Source: Pseudomonadota bacterium (GTDB lineage Bacteria; Pseudomonadota; Gammaproteobacteria; Pseudomonadales; Pseudomonadaceae). Taken from it: 39,964 nt of DNA. Positions 8,227 through 16,679 of the stretch are shown piece after piece; positions within the stretch are counted from its first letter, which is position 1; every line of letters begins with the position of its first letter. Location of the stretch: positions 1-39,964 of the forward strand of contig JAEYXX010000039.1 in the NCBI GenBank assembly GCA_023431055.1. The letters run 5' to 3'. The notes beneath the pieces are model-generated. The model was not told the DNA's origin. It saw only the letters and a program-made list of their open reading frames with translations, and made no database searches. A program made the position numbers and the translations under genes.

Positions 8227-11200
8227 TCAGGTTAGTCCATTACCAGAGGAAGACACGGGCGACATGCCCAACCAACGTTCCAGCAGTCCCAGCAACTCAT
8301 CACGCTTGATCGGTTTGGCCATGTAATCGTCCGCGCCGGCGGTGATGCATTTCTCCCGATCCCCCTTCATCGCATGAGCCGTGAGCGCGATGATCGGGAT
8401 CATGCAGCCATGCTCCTGCTTGAGCAGGCGCGTGGCGGTATAACCGTCCATGTTGGGCATGGCCATGTCCATCAGGATCAGGTCGAAGGTATCGCGCTGA
8501 TAGCTGGCGATGGCTTCCAGGCCGTCCCTGGCAGAACTGACGTGCAGCCCCACTTCATCCAGCAATGCCGTCAATGCATAGACATTGCGCACATCGTCAT
8601 CGACCAGCAGGATGCGCTTGCCCTGCAACGGATTCTGGCGCGCCTGCGCTGGCTGCGGCGCCTGTACATCGTCAAGGAAGCCCTGCATCGCCTGACACAA
8701 CGCCGCGGTATCGTCGCCCTGCTTGCGCACCACCACGGCGCTATAGCGACGCAGGCGCTGCAGGGTCTGCTGGGTAACGTCCACGCCGGTGTTGATCACC
8801 ACGCGAGTCGCCTGCAGCGGACGCAGCTGGTTGAGGCTGTCGAGCAGGGCGAAACCGTCCTGATCCGGCAAATCGAGATCGATCACCAGCGCGCAGAACT
8901 TGCCCTGCGCATAGGCCATACGAGCCTGCTCACCATCGGCGCAGGCGATCACCTCAAAGCCCAGTTCCGTGAGTTGCTCGCGGTAGTGTTCGCGCTCGAC
9001 CTCGACATCCTCGACCAGCAGCACGGTCTGCTCCTGATGCAGGCCATGCTGCAGCTCGAAGAACACCTGCTCCAGCTCATCACGACCGATGGGTTTGACC
9101 AGATAGCGCGTGCCGTCGTCGTTCCACCCCGCCGGTTGCGGCACACAGGAAATGATATGCACGGGTGTATGACGGTGGCTGGGCTGTGCGCGCAGGCGGC
9201 GGAACAGCTGCCAGCCACTGAGGTCGGGCAGCAGGATGTCGAGAATCACCGCATTGAACGATTCCTGCTGCAGCAACCCCAGAGCCTGCAGACCGGTGCG
9301 GCAGTGCACGGTGGAGAAGCCATGGGCATGCGCCTCCTCGGCGATTACCGAAGCAAAGTTGACATCGTCCTCGATAATCAGCAGCGGCGGCCCCTCACCG
9401 TCCCGTTGCGGTGCCTCGATCGGTGCCTCGACACTGAGCGAGGCGACCTGAACCGGCAGCCTGACGGTAAAGGTCGAACCCAGGCCGGGCGCGCTTTGCA
9501 GGCTGATGTCGCCATCCAGGGCCAACACCAGTTGGCGCGTGATGGCCAGCCCCAGGCCGGTGCCGCCGAAACGCCGACTGGTGGAGCCGTCCAGCTGCTG
9601 AAAGGCCTGAAAGATCTGTTCGTGCTGTGCCGGATCGATGCCGATGCCGGTATCGCGCACGCTGAAGCAGAGCAGCTCGCGTTCGTCTTCCTGACGCCCT
9701 TGGCTGCTGACGCTCAGCGTGACATCGCCCTTGTCCGTGAACTTCAGGGCGTTGGACAGCAGGTTGCGCAGGATCTGATGCAGACGTACGCGGTCGGTAT
9801 GAATGACCCGCGGCACACCAGCCTCCAGCTGGGTGTGCAGGCGCAGGCCCTTGAGCTCGGCCATCGGACGCAGACTCGCGTCCAGCTCGACCAGCACGTC
9901 CTGCATGTTGATCGGCTCCAGCTTGAGCTGCATGCGCCCCGACTCGACCTTGGCCAGATCGAGAACATCGTTGATCAGTTGCAGCAGATCGCTGCCGGCT
10001 CGATGCACGATATCGGCGTGCTTGGTCTGCTTCTCGGTGAGGTTGCCGGCCAGGTTCTGCCGCAGTTGATCGCTGAGAATCAGGATACTGTTGAGCGGCG
10101 TGCGCAGCTCATGGGACATGTTGGCGAGAAATTCGGATTTATAGCGGTTGGCCAGCAGCAACTGCTCGGCCTGCTCCCGCTGCTTCTGCTCGGCGGCCTT
10201 GCGCTCGCTGATATCGATGATCACCGCCTGCACCAGGTTCTCATCGCCACTGCGAATCGGCGACAGGCCTACCTCCAGGGGAATCATGCGGCCTTCACTG
10301 TGCAGCCCGAACAGTTCGCGGTTGCCGCCCATGCGGCGTTGTTCGGGCATGGCCTGGTAACCCCGGCGCAGCGCTACATGGCTGCCACGCTGCGCCGCCG
10401 GCAGGAGTATTTCCACTGGCTCGCCCAGCAGCATCTGCCGTTCGTAACCGAATAGCAGTTCGGTCTGTCGATTGACCATGGCGATGCGCCCCAGACCATC
10501 GACCAGCACGATGGCATTGGGCGACGCCTCGACCACCAGACGAAAGCGCTCTTCGGCCACTTTGCGGGCGCGCAGGTCCACCAGGTTGATCAGGTAGCTG
10601 CTGCCTTCATGCAAGGGGTTGAGGCTGATGCTGACCGGAATCGATTCACCGCGTAAGGTGCGTACCATGCGCTCGTCACCCTCGGTCAACTGCTCCTGCA
10701 GATCTTTCGGTGATTCGATGTTCGGCAACACCCGAAGAATGTTCTCTCCGGGTAACGCATTGAGCGGGCAATCGAACAGCTCGGCGGCGCTGCGATTGGC
10801 CATCTCGATCCGCCCCTTGTCGTCACACAGCAGGGTCGCCACCGGCAGGCGTTCGACCAGCAGGCGAAAACGCTCCTCACGCTCCTGTAGTTCGATGGCA
10901 GTTCTCTCGCTCAGATGCAGCTTGCGCTCACGCTGGTAGAGATACCCTCCGACCAACAATGCCAGCAGCGCGGTCGCCGCGAAGCCGGCCCATAGCCCGA
11001 GACTGCCGGTGTGATCGACCAGGCTTCGCTCGTACTCACTCGTACCTATCACCTGCAGAGCCCAGACACGGCCATACAGCGGCAGCTCCAAATGCTTGCG
11101 AAACCTTGGTTGCCAACCGTCGGCCGGGCTTTCTGCGCTAAGCAGGTAGGTATCCGGCGCTTGCATATCGGCCAGCACGATATCGAAACGCCGAGTCTGC

Positions 11201-11943
11201 GAGCCCAGAATGCCTTCCATCAGGTCATGGCTGCGAAAGGCGCCATGCACCACCCCGAGCAAGGCCCCACGACGTTGCTCCACCGTATTCAGCGCCACCC
11301 CCGGACGGAAAACCGGGAGGAACAGGAGCACCCCCTGCTGCACGTTGACATCGGTTTCCTGGCGTAGCACCACCGGCCCGCTCAGGCTCGCTTCCCCACT
11401 TTCGATGCTGCGCTCGATGGCATCCAGGCGGGTCGCCTCGCTGAGCATGTCGAAGCCCAGCACGCGGCGATTCCGCCAATCCAGGGGGCTGACATAGTCG
11501 ATCGGCAGGTAGTGGTCACGCTCCCCGGCGGGGAACATCTGATAATCGAGCCGCCCCTCGGCCAAGTGCTCGGCACGGAAAGCGGGTAGTTGTTCGGCCT
11601 TCAGGTAGCGCGACCAGGCCACGGCCTGTATGCCAGGGTAACGGTCCTGCAGTTGCAACTGATCCAGCGCGCGCTGCCATTCGACAGGTGATACGCGATC
11701 GCTGCCAGTCATCAGGCCTGACACGCCGCGCAAGGCCACTTCATAGGCCTGCATGCGCGCCACGATGCGCTGGCCGATATCCTGGGACTCGAGCTGGAAA
11801 CGACGCTGGCTCTCGTCCTGCGCACGCTCCTGCAAGATGTTCCACTGCCAGAAAAACAACCCTCCCAGCCCAACCAGCAGACTCACTGCAACCAGCAAGG
11901 GGGTCCACGGCCGCGGCGGCCGCTGGACAGCTCTGCCTTCCAT
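8227..11943 (-). CDS. CHASE-domain hybrid sensor histidine kinase with three receiver domains
   Basis: This protein of 1238 residues is an inner-membrane hybrid kinase. Order: transmembrane helix (about 14-33), periplasmic CHASE sensor (about 45-310, with GIQAVAWSRYL and VVHGAFR), second helix (about 315-335), two PAS domains (about 355-460 and 465-580), HisKA with H611 in FLANMSHELRTP, HATPase_c (NLLSNALKF, DTGIGI, FGGTGLGLA) and three receivers with phospho-acceptor aspartates at about 902, 1022 and 1159. All three keep acidic residues and a conserved lysine. CHASE domains bind small extracytoplasmic ligands; this one's ligand is unknown. I chose the ATG at 11943, preceded by GAGGGAG; two upstream in-frame ATGs lack good sites. 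There is no Hpt domain, so phosphotransfer to the downstream regulator may need an external one. Confidence 0.92.
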   Translation of the reverse strand: MEGRAVQRPPRPWTPLLVAVSLLVGLGGLFFWQWNILQERAQDESQRRFQLESQDIGQRIVARMQAYEVALRGVSGLMTGSDRVSPVEWQRALDQLQLQDRYPGIQAVAWSRYLKAEQLPAFRAEHLAEGRLDYQMFPAGERDHYLPIDYVSPLDWRNRRVLGFDMLSEATRLDAIERSIESGEASLSGPVVLRQETDVNVQQGVLLFLPVFRPGVALNTVEQRRGALLGVVHGAFRSHDLMEGILGSQTRRFDIVLADMQAPDTYLLSAESPADGWQPRFRKHLELPLYGRVWALQVIGTSEYERSLVDHTGSLGLWAGFAATALLALLVGGYLYQRERKLHLSERTAIELQEREERFRLLVERLPVATLLCDDKGRIEMANRSAAELFDCPLNALPGENILRVLPNIESPKDLQEQLTEGDERMVRTLRGESIPVSISLNPLHEGSSYLINLVDLRARKVAEERFRLVVEASPNAIVLVDGLGRIAMVNRQTELLFGYERQMLLGEPVEILLPAAQRGSHVALRRGYQAMPEQRRMGGNRELFGLHSEGRMIPLEVGLSPIRSGDENLVQAVIIDISERKAAEQKQREQAEQLLLANRYKSEFLANMSHELRTPLNSILILSDQLRQNLAGNLTEKQTKHADIVHRAGSDLLQLINDVLDLAKVESGRMQLKLEPINMQDVLVELDASLRPMAELKGLRLHTQLEAGVPRVIHTDRVRLHQILRNLLSNALKFTDKGDVTLSVSSQGRQEDERELLCFSVRDTGIGIDPAQHEQIFQAFQQLDGSTSRRFGGTGLGLAITRQLVLALDGDISLQSAPGLGSTFTVRLPVQVASLSVEAPIEAPQRDGEGPPLLIIEDDVNFASVIAEEAHAHGFSTVHCRTGLQALGLLQQESFNAVILDILLPDLSGWQLFRRLRAQPSHRHTPVHIISCVPQPAGWNDDGTRYLVKPIGRDELEQVFFELQHGLHQEQTVLLVEDVEVEREHYREQLTELGFEVIACADGEQARMAYAQGKFCALVIDLDLPDQDGFALLDSLNQLRPLQATRVVINTGVDVTQQTLQRLRRYSAVVVRKQGDDTAALCQAMQGFLDDVQAPQPAQARQNPLQGKRILLVDDDVRNVYALTALLDEVGLHVSSARDGLEAIASYQRDTFDLILMDMAMPNMDGYTATRLLKQEHGCMIPIIALTAHAMKGDREKCITAGADDYMAKPIKRDELLGLLERWLGMSPVSSSGNGLT

Positions 11944-12132
11944 TCGCACTCCCTCGGTCATCCTAGAACCAACACGCACGGCTCGCCCGTGCGCGGACTT
12001 CACAGAACCACAGCCAACAGTCTAGTCAGGTTTTTATTGGATGGCCTTTTGCCAGAGGAGACTCGACAGGCGGTCAGGAATCTCGGTGTAACTGCCGCGC
12101 GTGCAAAGCCGTGATCGCTGCTGGCAGATACG

Positions 12133-12157
12133 AAAAAGCCTCCCGTCGGGAGGCTTT
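12133..12157 (-). terminator. Intrinsic terminator downstream of the first OmpA lipoprotein gene
   Basis: AAAGCCTCCCG (12135-12145) pairs perfectly with CGGGAGGCTTT (12147-12157). On the minus strand the stem ends in five T (12133-12137). It lies 19 bases beyond the stop codon of the lipoprotein gene. Confidence 0.88.
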
Positions 12158-12176
12158 CGTACTACTGTCGCAAGGC

Positions 12177-12833
12177 TTACAGCGGACGCAGGTTGATCTC
12201 GACGCGACGGTTCTGCGCGCGGCCGGCCTCGGTAGCGTTGCTGGCAATCGGCTGGCTCGGGCCGGCGCCGTACGCGGAAATGCGCTGAGCCGCCACACCG
12301 TTGGCTGTCAGGTAGTTGGCCACGCTCTGCGCGCGACGCTGCGACAGGCTCTGATTGAGCTCCTGCGAACCCGTGCTGTCGGTGTGACCAACGATGTTCA
12401 CGCCGTTCTTGTTGAACTCCTTGAACACCAGCACCAGCGAGTTGAGGGTTGGGTAGAAGCTGCTGGAAATGTCTGCAGAATTGCTGGCGAAGGTGATGTT
12501 GCCGGGCATGATCAATTTCAGATCATCGCCATTACGTTGCACCTGCACGCCCGTGCCCTGCAGGGTCTGACGCAGCTTGGCTTCCTGGGTGTCGACGTAG
12601 TAACCGTAACCACCACCGGCCGCGCCACCGACGGCCGCACCGATCAGCGCACCTTTGCCGCGGTCTTTCTTGCTCGAAGTCGCAGCTCCGATCACGGCAC
12701 CGGTCGCGGCGCCGATACCGCCGTAAATGCCGGCTTTGCCAGCCTGGCTTTCGCCGGTATAGGGATTGGTAGTACAGCCAGCCATCAGGGCCATGAGCGC
12801 AGTGGCTGCGATCAGATTACGCCTGGTCTTCAT
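12177..12833 (-). CDS. OmpA-family outer-membrane lipoprotein (YiaD/YfiB-like), copy A
   Basis: This 218-residue lipoprotein has a signal peptide ending in the lipobox LMAGC, with C20 as lipid attachment. A glycine-zipper stretch follows (about 37-78: [31 protein letters not shown]). The C-terminal OmpA domain (about 105-215) carries [24 protein letters not shown] and NRRVEI, the peptidoglycan-binding pattern. It should sit in the outer membrane and contact peptidoglycan. A paralogous gene lies directly upstream on the same strand, 143 bases away. From memory the P. aeruginosa counterpart is PA0833. The start is the first ATG of the signal peptide, with AAGGAAACC just upstream. Confidence 0.92.
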   Translation of the reverse strand: MKTRRNLIAATALMALMAGCTTNPYTGESQAGKAGIYGGIGAATGAVIGAATSSKKDRGKGALIGAAVGGAAGGGYGYYVDTQEAKLRQTLQGTGVQVQRNGDDLKLIMPGNITFASNSADISSSFYPTLNSLVLVFKEFNKNGVNIVGHTDSTGSQELNQSLSQRRAQSVANYLTANGVAAQRISAYGAGPSQPIASNATEAGRAQNRRVEINLRPL

Positions 12834-12976
12834 AAGGTTTCCTTAGGATTTCTTCTGGTATCGGGCAGACATGCCTCAGCCTTCGAGCCGCCAAGACGCG
12901 GCGAAGTTCCGCCCAAGCTTATCAGCCTGGGCGGGCGAGGACTGCGATCTGCAGCAGGTCGTGCGATACGTGCAGG

Positions 12977-13645
12977 TCACTGCACGCCAGGCAACGGCCG
13001 CAAGGTGACCTCGACACGACGGTTCTGCGCGCGGCCATCGGCGGTGGCGTTGCTCGCCACCGGCTGATCCGGCCCCATACCGCGCGTGCTCACGCGGCTG
13101 GGATCGACACCCTGCGCCAGCAGATAATCAGCCACGCTCTGTGCACGGCGCTGTGACAGCGCCATGTTGTAACTGTGCGAACCGGTGCTGTCGGTATGCC
13201 CGACTACCTCGATGCTGTTCTGGTTGTACTGGCGGAAGGAATTGGCCAGGTTGTTCAACGGCTGATAGAAGCTGCTGGCGATCTGCGCCGAGTCGGTGGC
13301 AAAGGTGATGTTGCCGGGCATGATCAGCTGGATCACGTCACCCTGGCGCTGCACCTCGACGCCCGTACCCTGCATGCTGCGACGCAGCTCTTCTTCCTGC
13401 TTGTCGGCGTAATAGCCATAACCGGCTGCAGCCGCACCAGCGACTGCAGCGCCGATTAGTGCGCCCTTGCCGCGGTTGTCGTGGTTGATCAGAGCGCCGG
13501 CGGCCGCACCGGCCAGCGCCCCCAGGCCGCCGTAGGTGGCGGTGCGATTGGAGCTCGGTGCACTCTGGTCATAGGGATTCTGCGAAGCGCATCCAGTCAG
13601 CAGCAGAGCAGACGAGCAAAGGGCGATCAGGGAAAGGCGGAACAT
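12977..13645 (-). CDS. OmpA-family outer-membrane lipoprotein, copy B (tandem paralogue)
   Basis: This 222-residue protein has the same plan as its downstream neighbour: signal peptide with lipobox LLTGC (C19), glycine zipper ([32 protein letters not shown]), YGYYADKQEEELRRSMQGTGVEVQRQGD, then an OmpA domain with [24 protein letters not shown] and NRRVEVTLRPL. The two proteins align over their full length without gaps of note, so this is a tandem duplication. I chose the ATG at 13645 because GGAGATTCC precedes it and a signal peptide begins there; an open frame continues upstream but looks non-coding. No terminator is visible between the copies, so they may be co-transcribed. Confidence 0.91.
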   Translation of the reverse strand: MFRLSLIALCSSALLLTGCASQNPYDQSAPSSNRTATYGGLGALAGAAAGALINHDNRGKGALIGAAVAGAAAAGYGYYADKQEEELRRSMQGTGVEVQRQGDVIQLIMPGNITFATDSAQIASSFYQPLNNLANSFRQYNQNSIEVVGHTDSTGSHSYNMALSQRRAQSVADYLLAQGVDPSRVSTRGMGPDQPVASNATADGRAQNRRVEVTLRPLPGVQ

Positions 13646-13709
13646 GAAGGAATCTCCATGAACGGTGGATGATGGCCATTTGAGTCGCCACGCAGCCATT
13701 AGTGCCCCG

Positions 13710-14357
13710 TCACGCGCGAATAAAGGGGTTCTCGCGCATCTCGTCGCCCAGACGCGTGTCCGGACCATGGCCGGTGACCACGGTGGCATCCTCGTCGAGG
13801 CTATACAGACGCTGCCGGATCGAACGCTCGATGGTGGCGTAATCGCCGCCCCACAAGTCGGTACGGCCGATACCACGACGGAACAGGGTGTCACCGGCGA
13901 TCAGCAGCTTGGCGTCTTCGAACCAGAAGCTCATCGAACCCGGCGTATGCCCGGGCGTGTGCAGGGCCACACCGCAACCGCAGGCCAGCTCCTCATCATC
14001 GGCAAGCCAGCGATCCGGCGCGGGCACCGGTGTATAAGGCACGCCGAACATGTTGCATTGCATCTCCAAGTTGTCCCAGAGGAACTGATCCTCCTTGTGC
14101 AGGTGCAGCGTGGCACCGGTCTTCTCCTTCATCTGCCCCGAGGCGAGGAAGTGATCGAGATGGGCGTGCGTGTGAATGATGCTGACCACCTTGAGGCCAT
14201 GGGCCTCCAGGCGCGCCATGATCAGATCGGGATTCCCGCCGGGATCGACCACGATGGCCTTCTTCGTCACCGGGTCGCCGATGATGGTGCAGTTGCACTG
14301 CAAGGGCCCGACGGGGAAGGTTTCGCGGATCAGGGCGGGACGTTCGGCGGTGCTCAT
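13710..14357 (-). CDS. MBL-fold metallo-hydrolase (glyoxalase II-like)
   Basis: This 215-residue protein is a metallo-beta-lactamase-fold hydrolase of the YcbL/glyoxalase-II-like group. The metal site is intact: HxHxDH at H64, H66, D68 and H69, the HTPGHTPGS histidine, the bridging aspartate in AGDTLF, and TGHGPDT near the C-terminus. The probable substrates are glutathione thioesters or related thioesters. Its ATG overlaps the stop codon of the oruR-like gene (TGATG), so it is translationally coupled to that regulator. No clear terminator follows. Confidence 0.9.
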   Translation of the reverse strand: MSTAERPALIRETFPVGPLQCNCTIIGDPVTKKAIVVDPGGNPDLIMARLEAHGLKVVSIIHTHAHLDHFLASGQMKEKTGATLHLHKEDQFLWDNLEMQCNMFGVPYTPVPAPDRWLADDEELACGCGVALHTPGHTPGSMSFWFEDAKLLIAGDTLFRRGIGRTDLWGGDYATIERSIRQRLYSLDEDATVVTGHGPDTRLGDEMRENPFIRA

Positions 14358-15379
14358 CAGGTGACCTCGTTGCGGTAATCGCCCGGCAGTTTACCGGTCC
14401 ATTTGCGAAATGCACGGCGGAAGTTGGACGGGTCGTTGAAGCCCAACAAGTGGGCGATTTCATACAGCGGCAAATGCGTGGTAGTCAGGTACTGCAGGGC
14501 CAGGCGCTTGCGCACGTCGTCGAGTACCTGCTGATAGCTGGTGCCCATCTGCGCCAGGTGCCGGCGTAGGCTTCGGCCACTGGTGTGCAGGGCGCTCGCA
14601 GCACTTTCGAGGTCGGGGAAGTCGCCGGGGCGCGCCAGCAGCAGACGCCGCACCCGCGTGAGCAGGCCGTCCTGCAAGTCGAGGCTGGCCAGCAGTGCTT
14701 CGCACTGCTGCTCGCACATCTGCACCGTGGCGGGATTGGCCAGGGCCATTGGGCGCTGCAGATAGTGCCGGGGCACTCGCAGCCAGTGATAGGGCTGCTC
14801 GAACTGCGCGGCCACGCCAAACACCTCGGCATAGCGCTCGCTATAGTCAGGCGCGGGATGAGCGAAACCGACAGCCACGCCCTGCAACTCTTCGCCCAGG
14901 AGAAAACGCGCGATGGTGTGAATGCTCGCCAGCAGGCCCTCGGCGGCGAAGCGTGATTGCGGGCCTAGTGGCAAGGACTCTAGCGCACGCAACTCCATAT
15001 CCTCGCCCTGCTCCACCAGCTCCAGGTCGAAAGCCAGACCAAGCACGCGGTAGTACTTCAAGGCGAACTGCAGCGCCTTGCCCAGGTTGGCGCTGGACAG
15101 GACTGCATAGCCAAGAATGCCGTGCGTGGATACGTTGAGTCGCTGACCCAGCAGCAGTCCGAGTGCAGGTTCGCCACAACGTTCCAGCAGAGCCTGCGCA
15201 AGCATATGGAAATCGAGAAAGGACACGCGCCCATTGGGGCTGTCGAGCACTTCGGGGCGCACCCGCGCCGCGGCGAACAGTTCGGTGCGTACCAGGCCAA
15301 GCTCTTCGGCCAGCTCCAGCAGGGCTTCGGCATAGGCTACCGGCGCCAGTTCAGCGTTAAAGTTCTGGGTTCGCTTCAT
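14357..15379 (-). CDS. oruR: AraC-family regulator, OruR-like
   Basis: This 340-residue protein has the PF12625-type N-terminal sensor domain (about 20-205) and a C-terminal AraC HTH_18 domain (about 235-335) with SAASALHTSGRSLRRHL, RLALQYL, IAHLLGFNDPSNFRRAFRKWTG. Gene order and length suggest OruR, described in P. aeruginosa as an ornithine-utilisation regulator; that assignment rests on memory and synteny, and other members of the family look similar. Its last base is shared with the start of the hydrolase downstream. The ribosome site at the ATG is weak. It is divergent from the hydrolase gene at 15749, with a 369-base space between. Confidence 0.85.
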   Translation of the reverse strand: MKRTQNFNAELAPVAYAEALLELAEELGLVRTELFAAARVRPEVLDSPNGRVSFLDFHMLAQALLERCGEPALGLLLGQRLNVSTHGILGYAVLSSANLGKALQFALKYYRVLGLAFDLELVEQGEDMELRALESLPLGPQSRFAAEGLLASIHTIARFLLGEELQGVAVGFAHPAPDYSERYAEVFGVAAQFEQPYHWLRVPRHYLQRPMALANPATVQMCEQQCEALLASLDLQDGLLTRVRRLLLARPGDFPDLESAASALHTSGRSLRRHLAQMGTSYQQVLDDVRKRLALQYLTTTHLPLYEIAHLLGFNDPSNFRRAFRKWTGKLPGDYRNEVT

Positions 15380-15748
15380 GGTCTTGTTGTTTTAGTGACT
15401 GGCCGCAAATGACCGCTCATTCGCCGACCTTAACCTTGCCCATCACCAACCAGCAACCCTAGCGAGTACTTCCATTTCGAGCGCTAAGCGCGCCATTTGC
15501 GCCCGCCCCGCAGCGGCCAGTGATCACATTGCACTGCCAGAGCGCTCTATATCGAGTCGTTGATGTCAGTGCCTGCGGACGTTGGAGCACGTAACCGCCG
15601 CCAACTTGTTCGGCCCGATCAGCCCCAAACTTTCTGCTGGAAACCAGCATTGGCCAGATATGACCATTACCTTGGCTGTTACGAACCTGTGCCTCGCTAC
15701 AGAGCACATCCATAGTAGGAGCCAGTCAAACAGCGCAAGGAACTCCTC
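15380..15748. other. Divergent intergenic region between oruR and the metal-dependent hydrolase
   Basis: This 369-base stretch has no gene that I can support. An open frame from 15582 on the plus strand reads into the following gene in another frame and looks like a shadow. The region must hold the promoters of both flanking genes, and probably the binding site of the AraC regulator. I could not pick out a convincing -35/-10 pair; the ribosome site CAAGGAACTCC is at its right edge. Confidence 0.6.
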
Positions 15749-16594
15749 ATGGCCAGCACGACACCAGAAGGTTTGCAGATCCGCCCCAGGCATATGGATT
15801 TCGATCTGCCCAACCCGCTGCCGCGCCACTGGAACGGCGGCGACGCCTTCAAGACCCATCTGTTCGACGCCATGTCGGTGTTGTTCCCCGATGGCGAGCG
15901 TTTCTTCATCGACTCGGTGCGCCAGTTCCGCGACCGCATCGAAGACCCGGTACTCAAGGAACAGATTCGCGGCTTCATCGGTCAGGAAGGCCACCACAGC
16001 CGTGAGCATCTGGAATATAGCCAGCGCCTGCGCGACTTGGGCTACGACGTCGAGCGCATCGAAAAACGTGCCCGCGCGCGCATCCGCTACACCCAGAAGA
16101 AGTTCTCGCCACAACGCCAACTGGCCGCGACGGCGGCGCTGGAGCACATCACCGCGATCATGGCCGATGGCTTGCTGAGAAATGATGCCTACATGGTTGA
16201 CGCCCATCCGACTCTGGCCCGCCTGTGGCGCTGGCATGCGCTGGAGGAAACCGAGCACAAGGCGGTGGCCTTCGATGTCTACAACCAGGTGTGCGGCAGC
16301 CGCAAACTGCTGCGCCGGGCGATGATCATGGGCACCTTCTTCTTCGTGCTCGACACCACCCGCGGCCTGGCGCATATGCTCAAGGTCGACGGCTTGCTGT
16401 GGAACTGGCGCGTGTGGCATGACGGCATCCGCTGGATGTGGGGCAAGGAAGGCGTGTTCCGCCCGCTGATCCGCACCTATCTGGACTTCTTCAAGGACGG
16501 TTTCCACCCCTGGGAGCACAACAACCTGGATCTGCTGCATGCCACGCGCGCGGAGTTCGATGACACCCAGCAAGCGCAGGCCAGCGCGGCCTGA
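15749..16594 (+). CDS. Metal-dependent hydrolase (PF10118 family)
   Basis: This 281-residue protein belongs to the family annotated as predicted metal-dependent hydrolases. It is rich in helices and carries paired acidic/histidine motifs: GQEGHHSREHLEY (about 88-100), EHITAIMADG (about 131-140) and ALEETEHKAVAFDVYN (about 163-178). The E-x-x-H spacing looks like a ferritin-like di-metal site, so an oxygenase-type reaction is as plausible as hydrolysis; that is inference. A good ribosome site, AAGGAAC, precedes the start. A strong terminator follows at 16622-16648. From memory it matches a conserved gene in the PA0829-PA0832 area. Confidence 0.85.
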   Translation: MASTTPEGLQIRPRHMDFDLPNPLPRHWNGGDAFKTHLFDAMSVLFPDGERFFIDSVRQFRDRIEDPVLKEQIRGFIGQEGHHSREHLEYSQRLRDLGYDVERIEKRARARIRYTQKKFSPQRQLAATAALEHITAIMADGLLRNDAYMVDAHPTLARLWRWHALEETEHKAVAFDVYNQVCGSRKLLRRAMIMGTFFFVLDTTRGLAHMLKVDGLLWNWRVWHDGIRWMWGKEGVFRPLIRTYLDFFKDGFHPWEHNNLDLLHATRAEFDDTQQAQASAA

Positions 16595-16621
16595 CCTGCT
16601 CCCCCTGGCAAGGCGCACAGG

Positions 16622-16649
16622 AAAAGCCCGGAACCTGTCCGGGCTTTTT
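16622..16649. terminator. Bidirectional intrinsic terminator
   Basis: AAAAGCCCGG (16622-16631) pairs with CCGGGCTTTT (16639-16648), with a 7-base loop and T runs on both strands. It serves the plus-strand hydrolase and the convergent minus-strand alpha/beta hydrolase. Confidence 0.9.
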
Positions 16650-16679
16650 CACTCCTCTTTTTAGGTGCCTGTGCTGCGC

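Noticed and set aside
8374..10455. 693-codon open frame on the plus strand over the hybrid kinase
   Set aside because: The minus strand encodes a complete kinase with all its motifs; the opposite frame is low-complexity shadow typical of GC-rich DNA.
15582..16178. 198-codon plus-strand frame covering the oruR-hydrolase gap
   Set aside because: It continues out of frame through the hydrolase gene and has shadow-like composition; no ribosome site.
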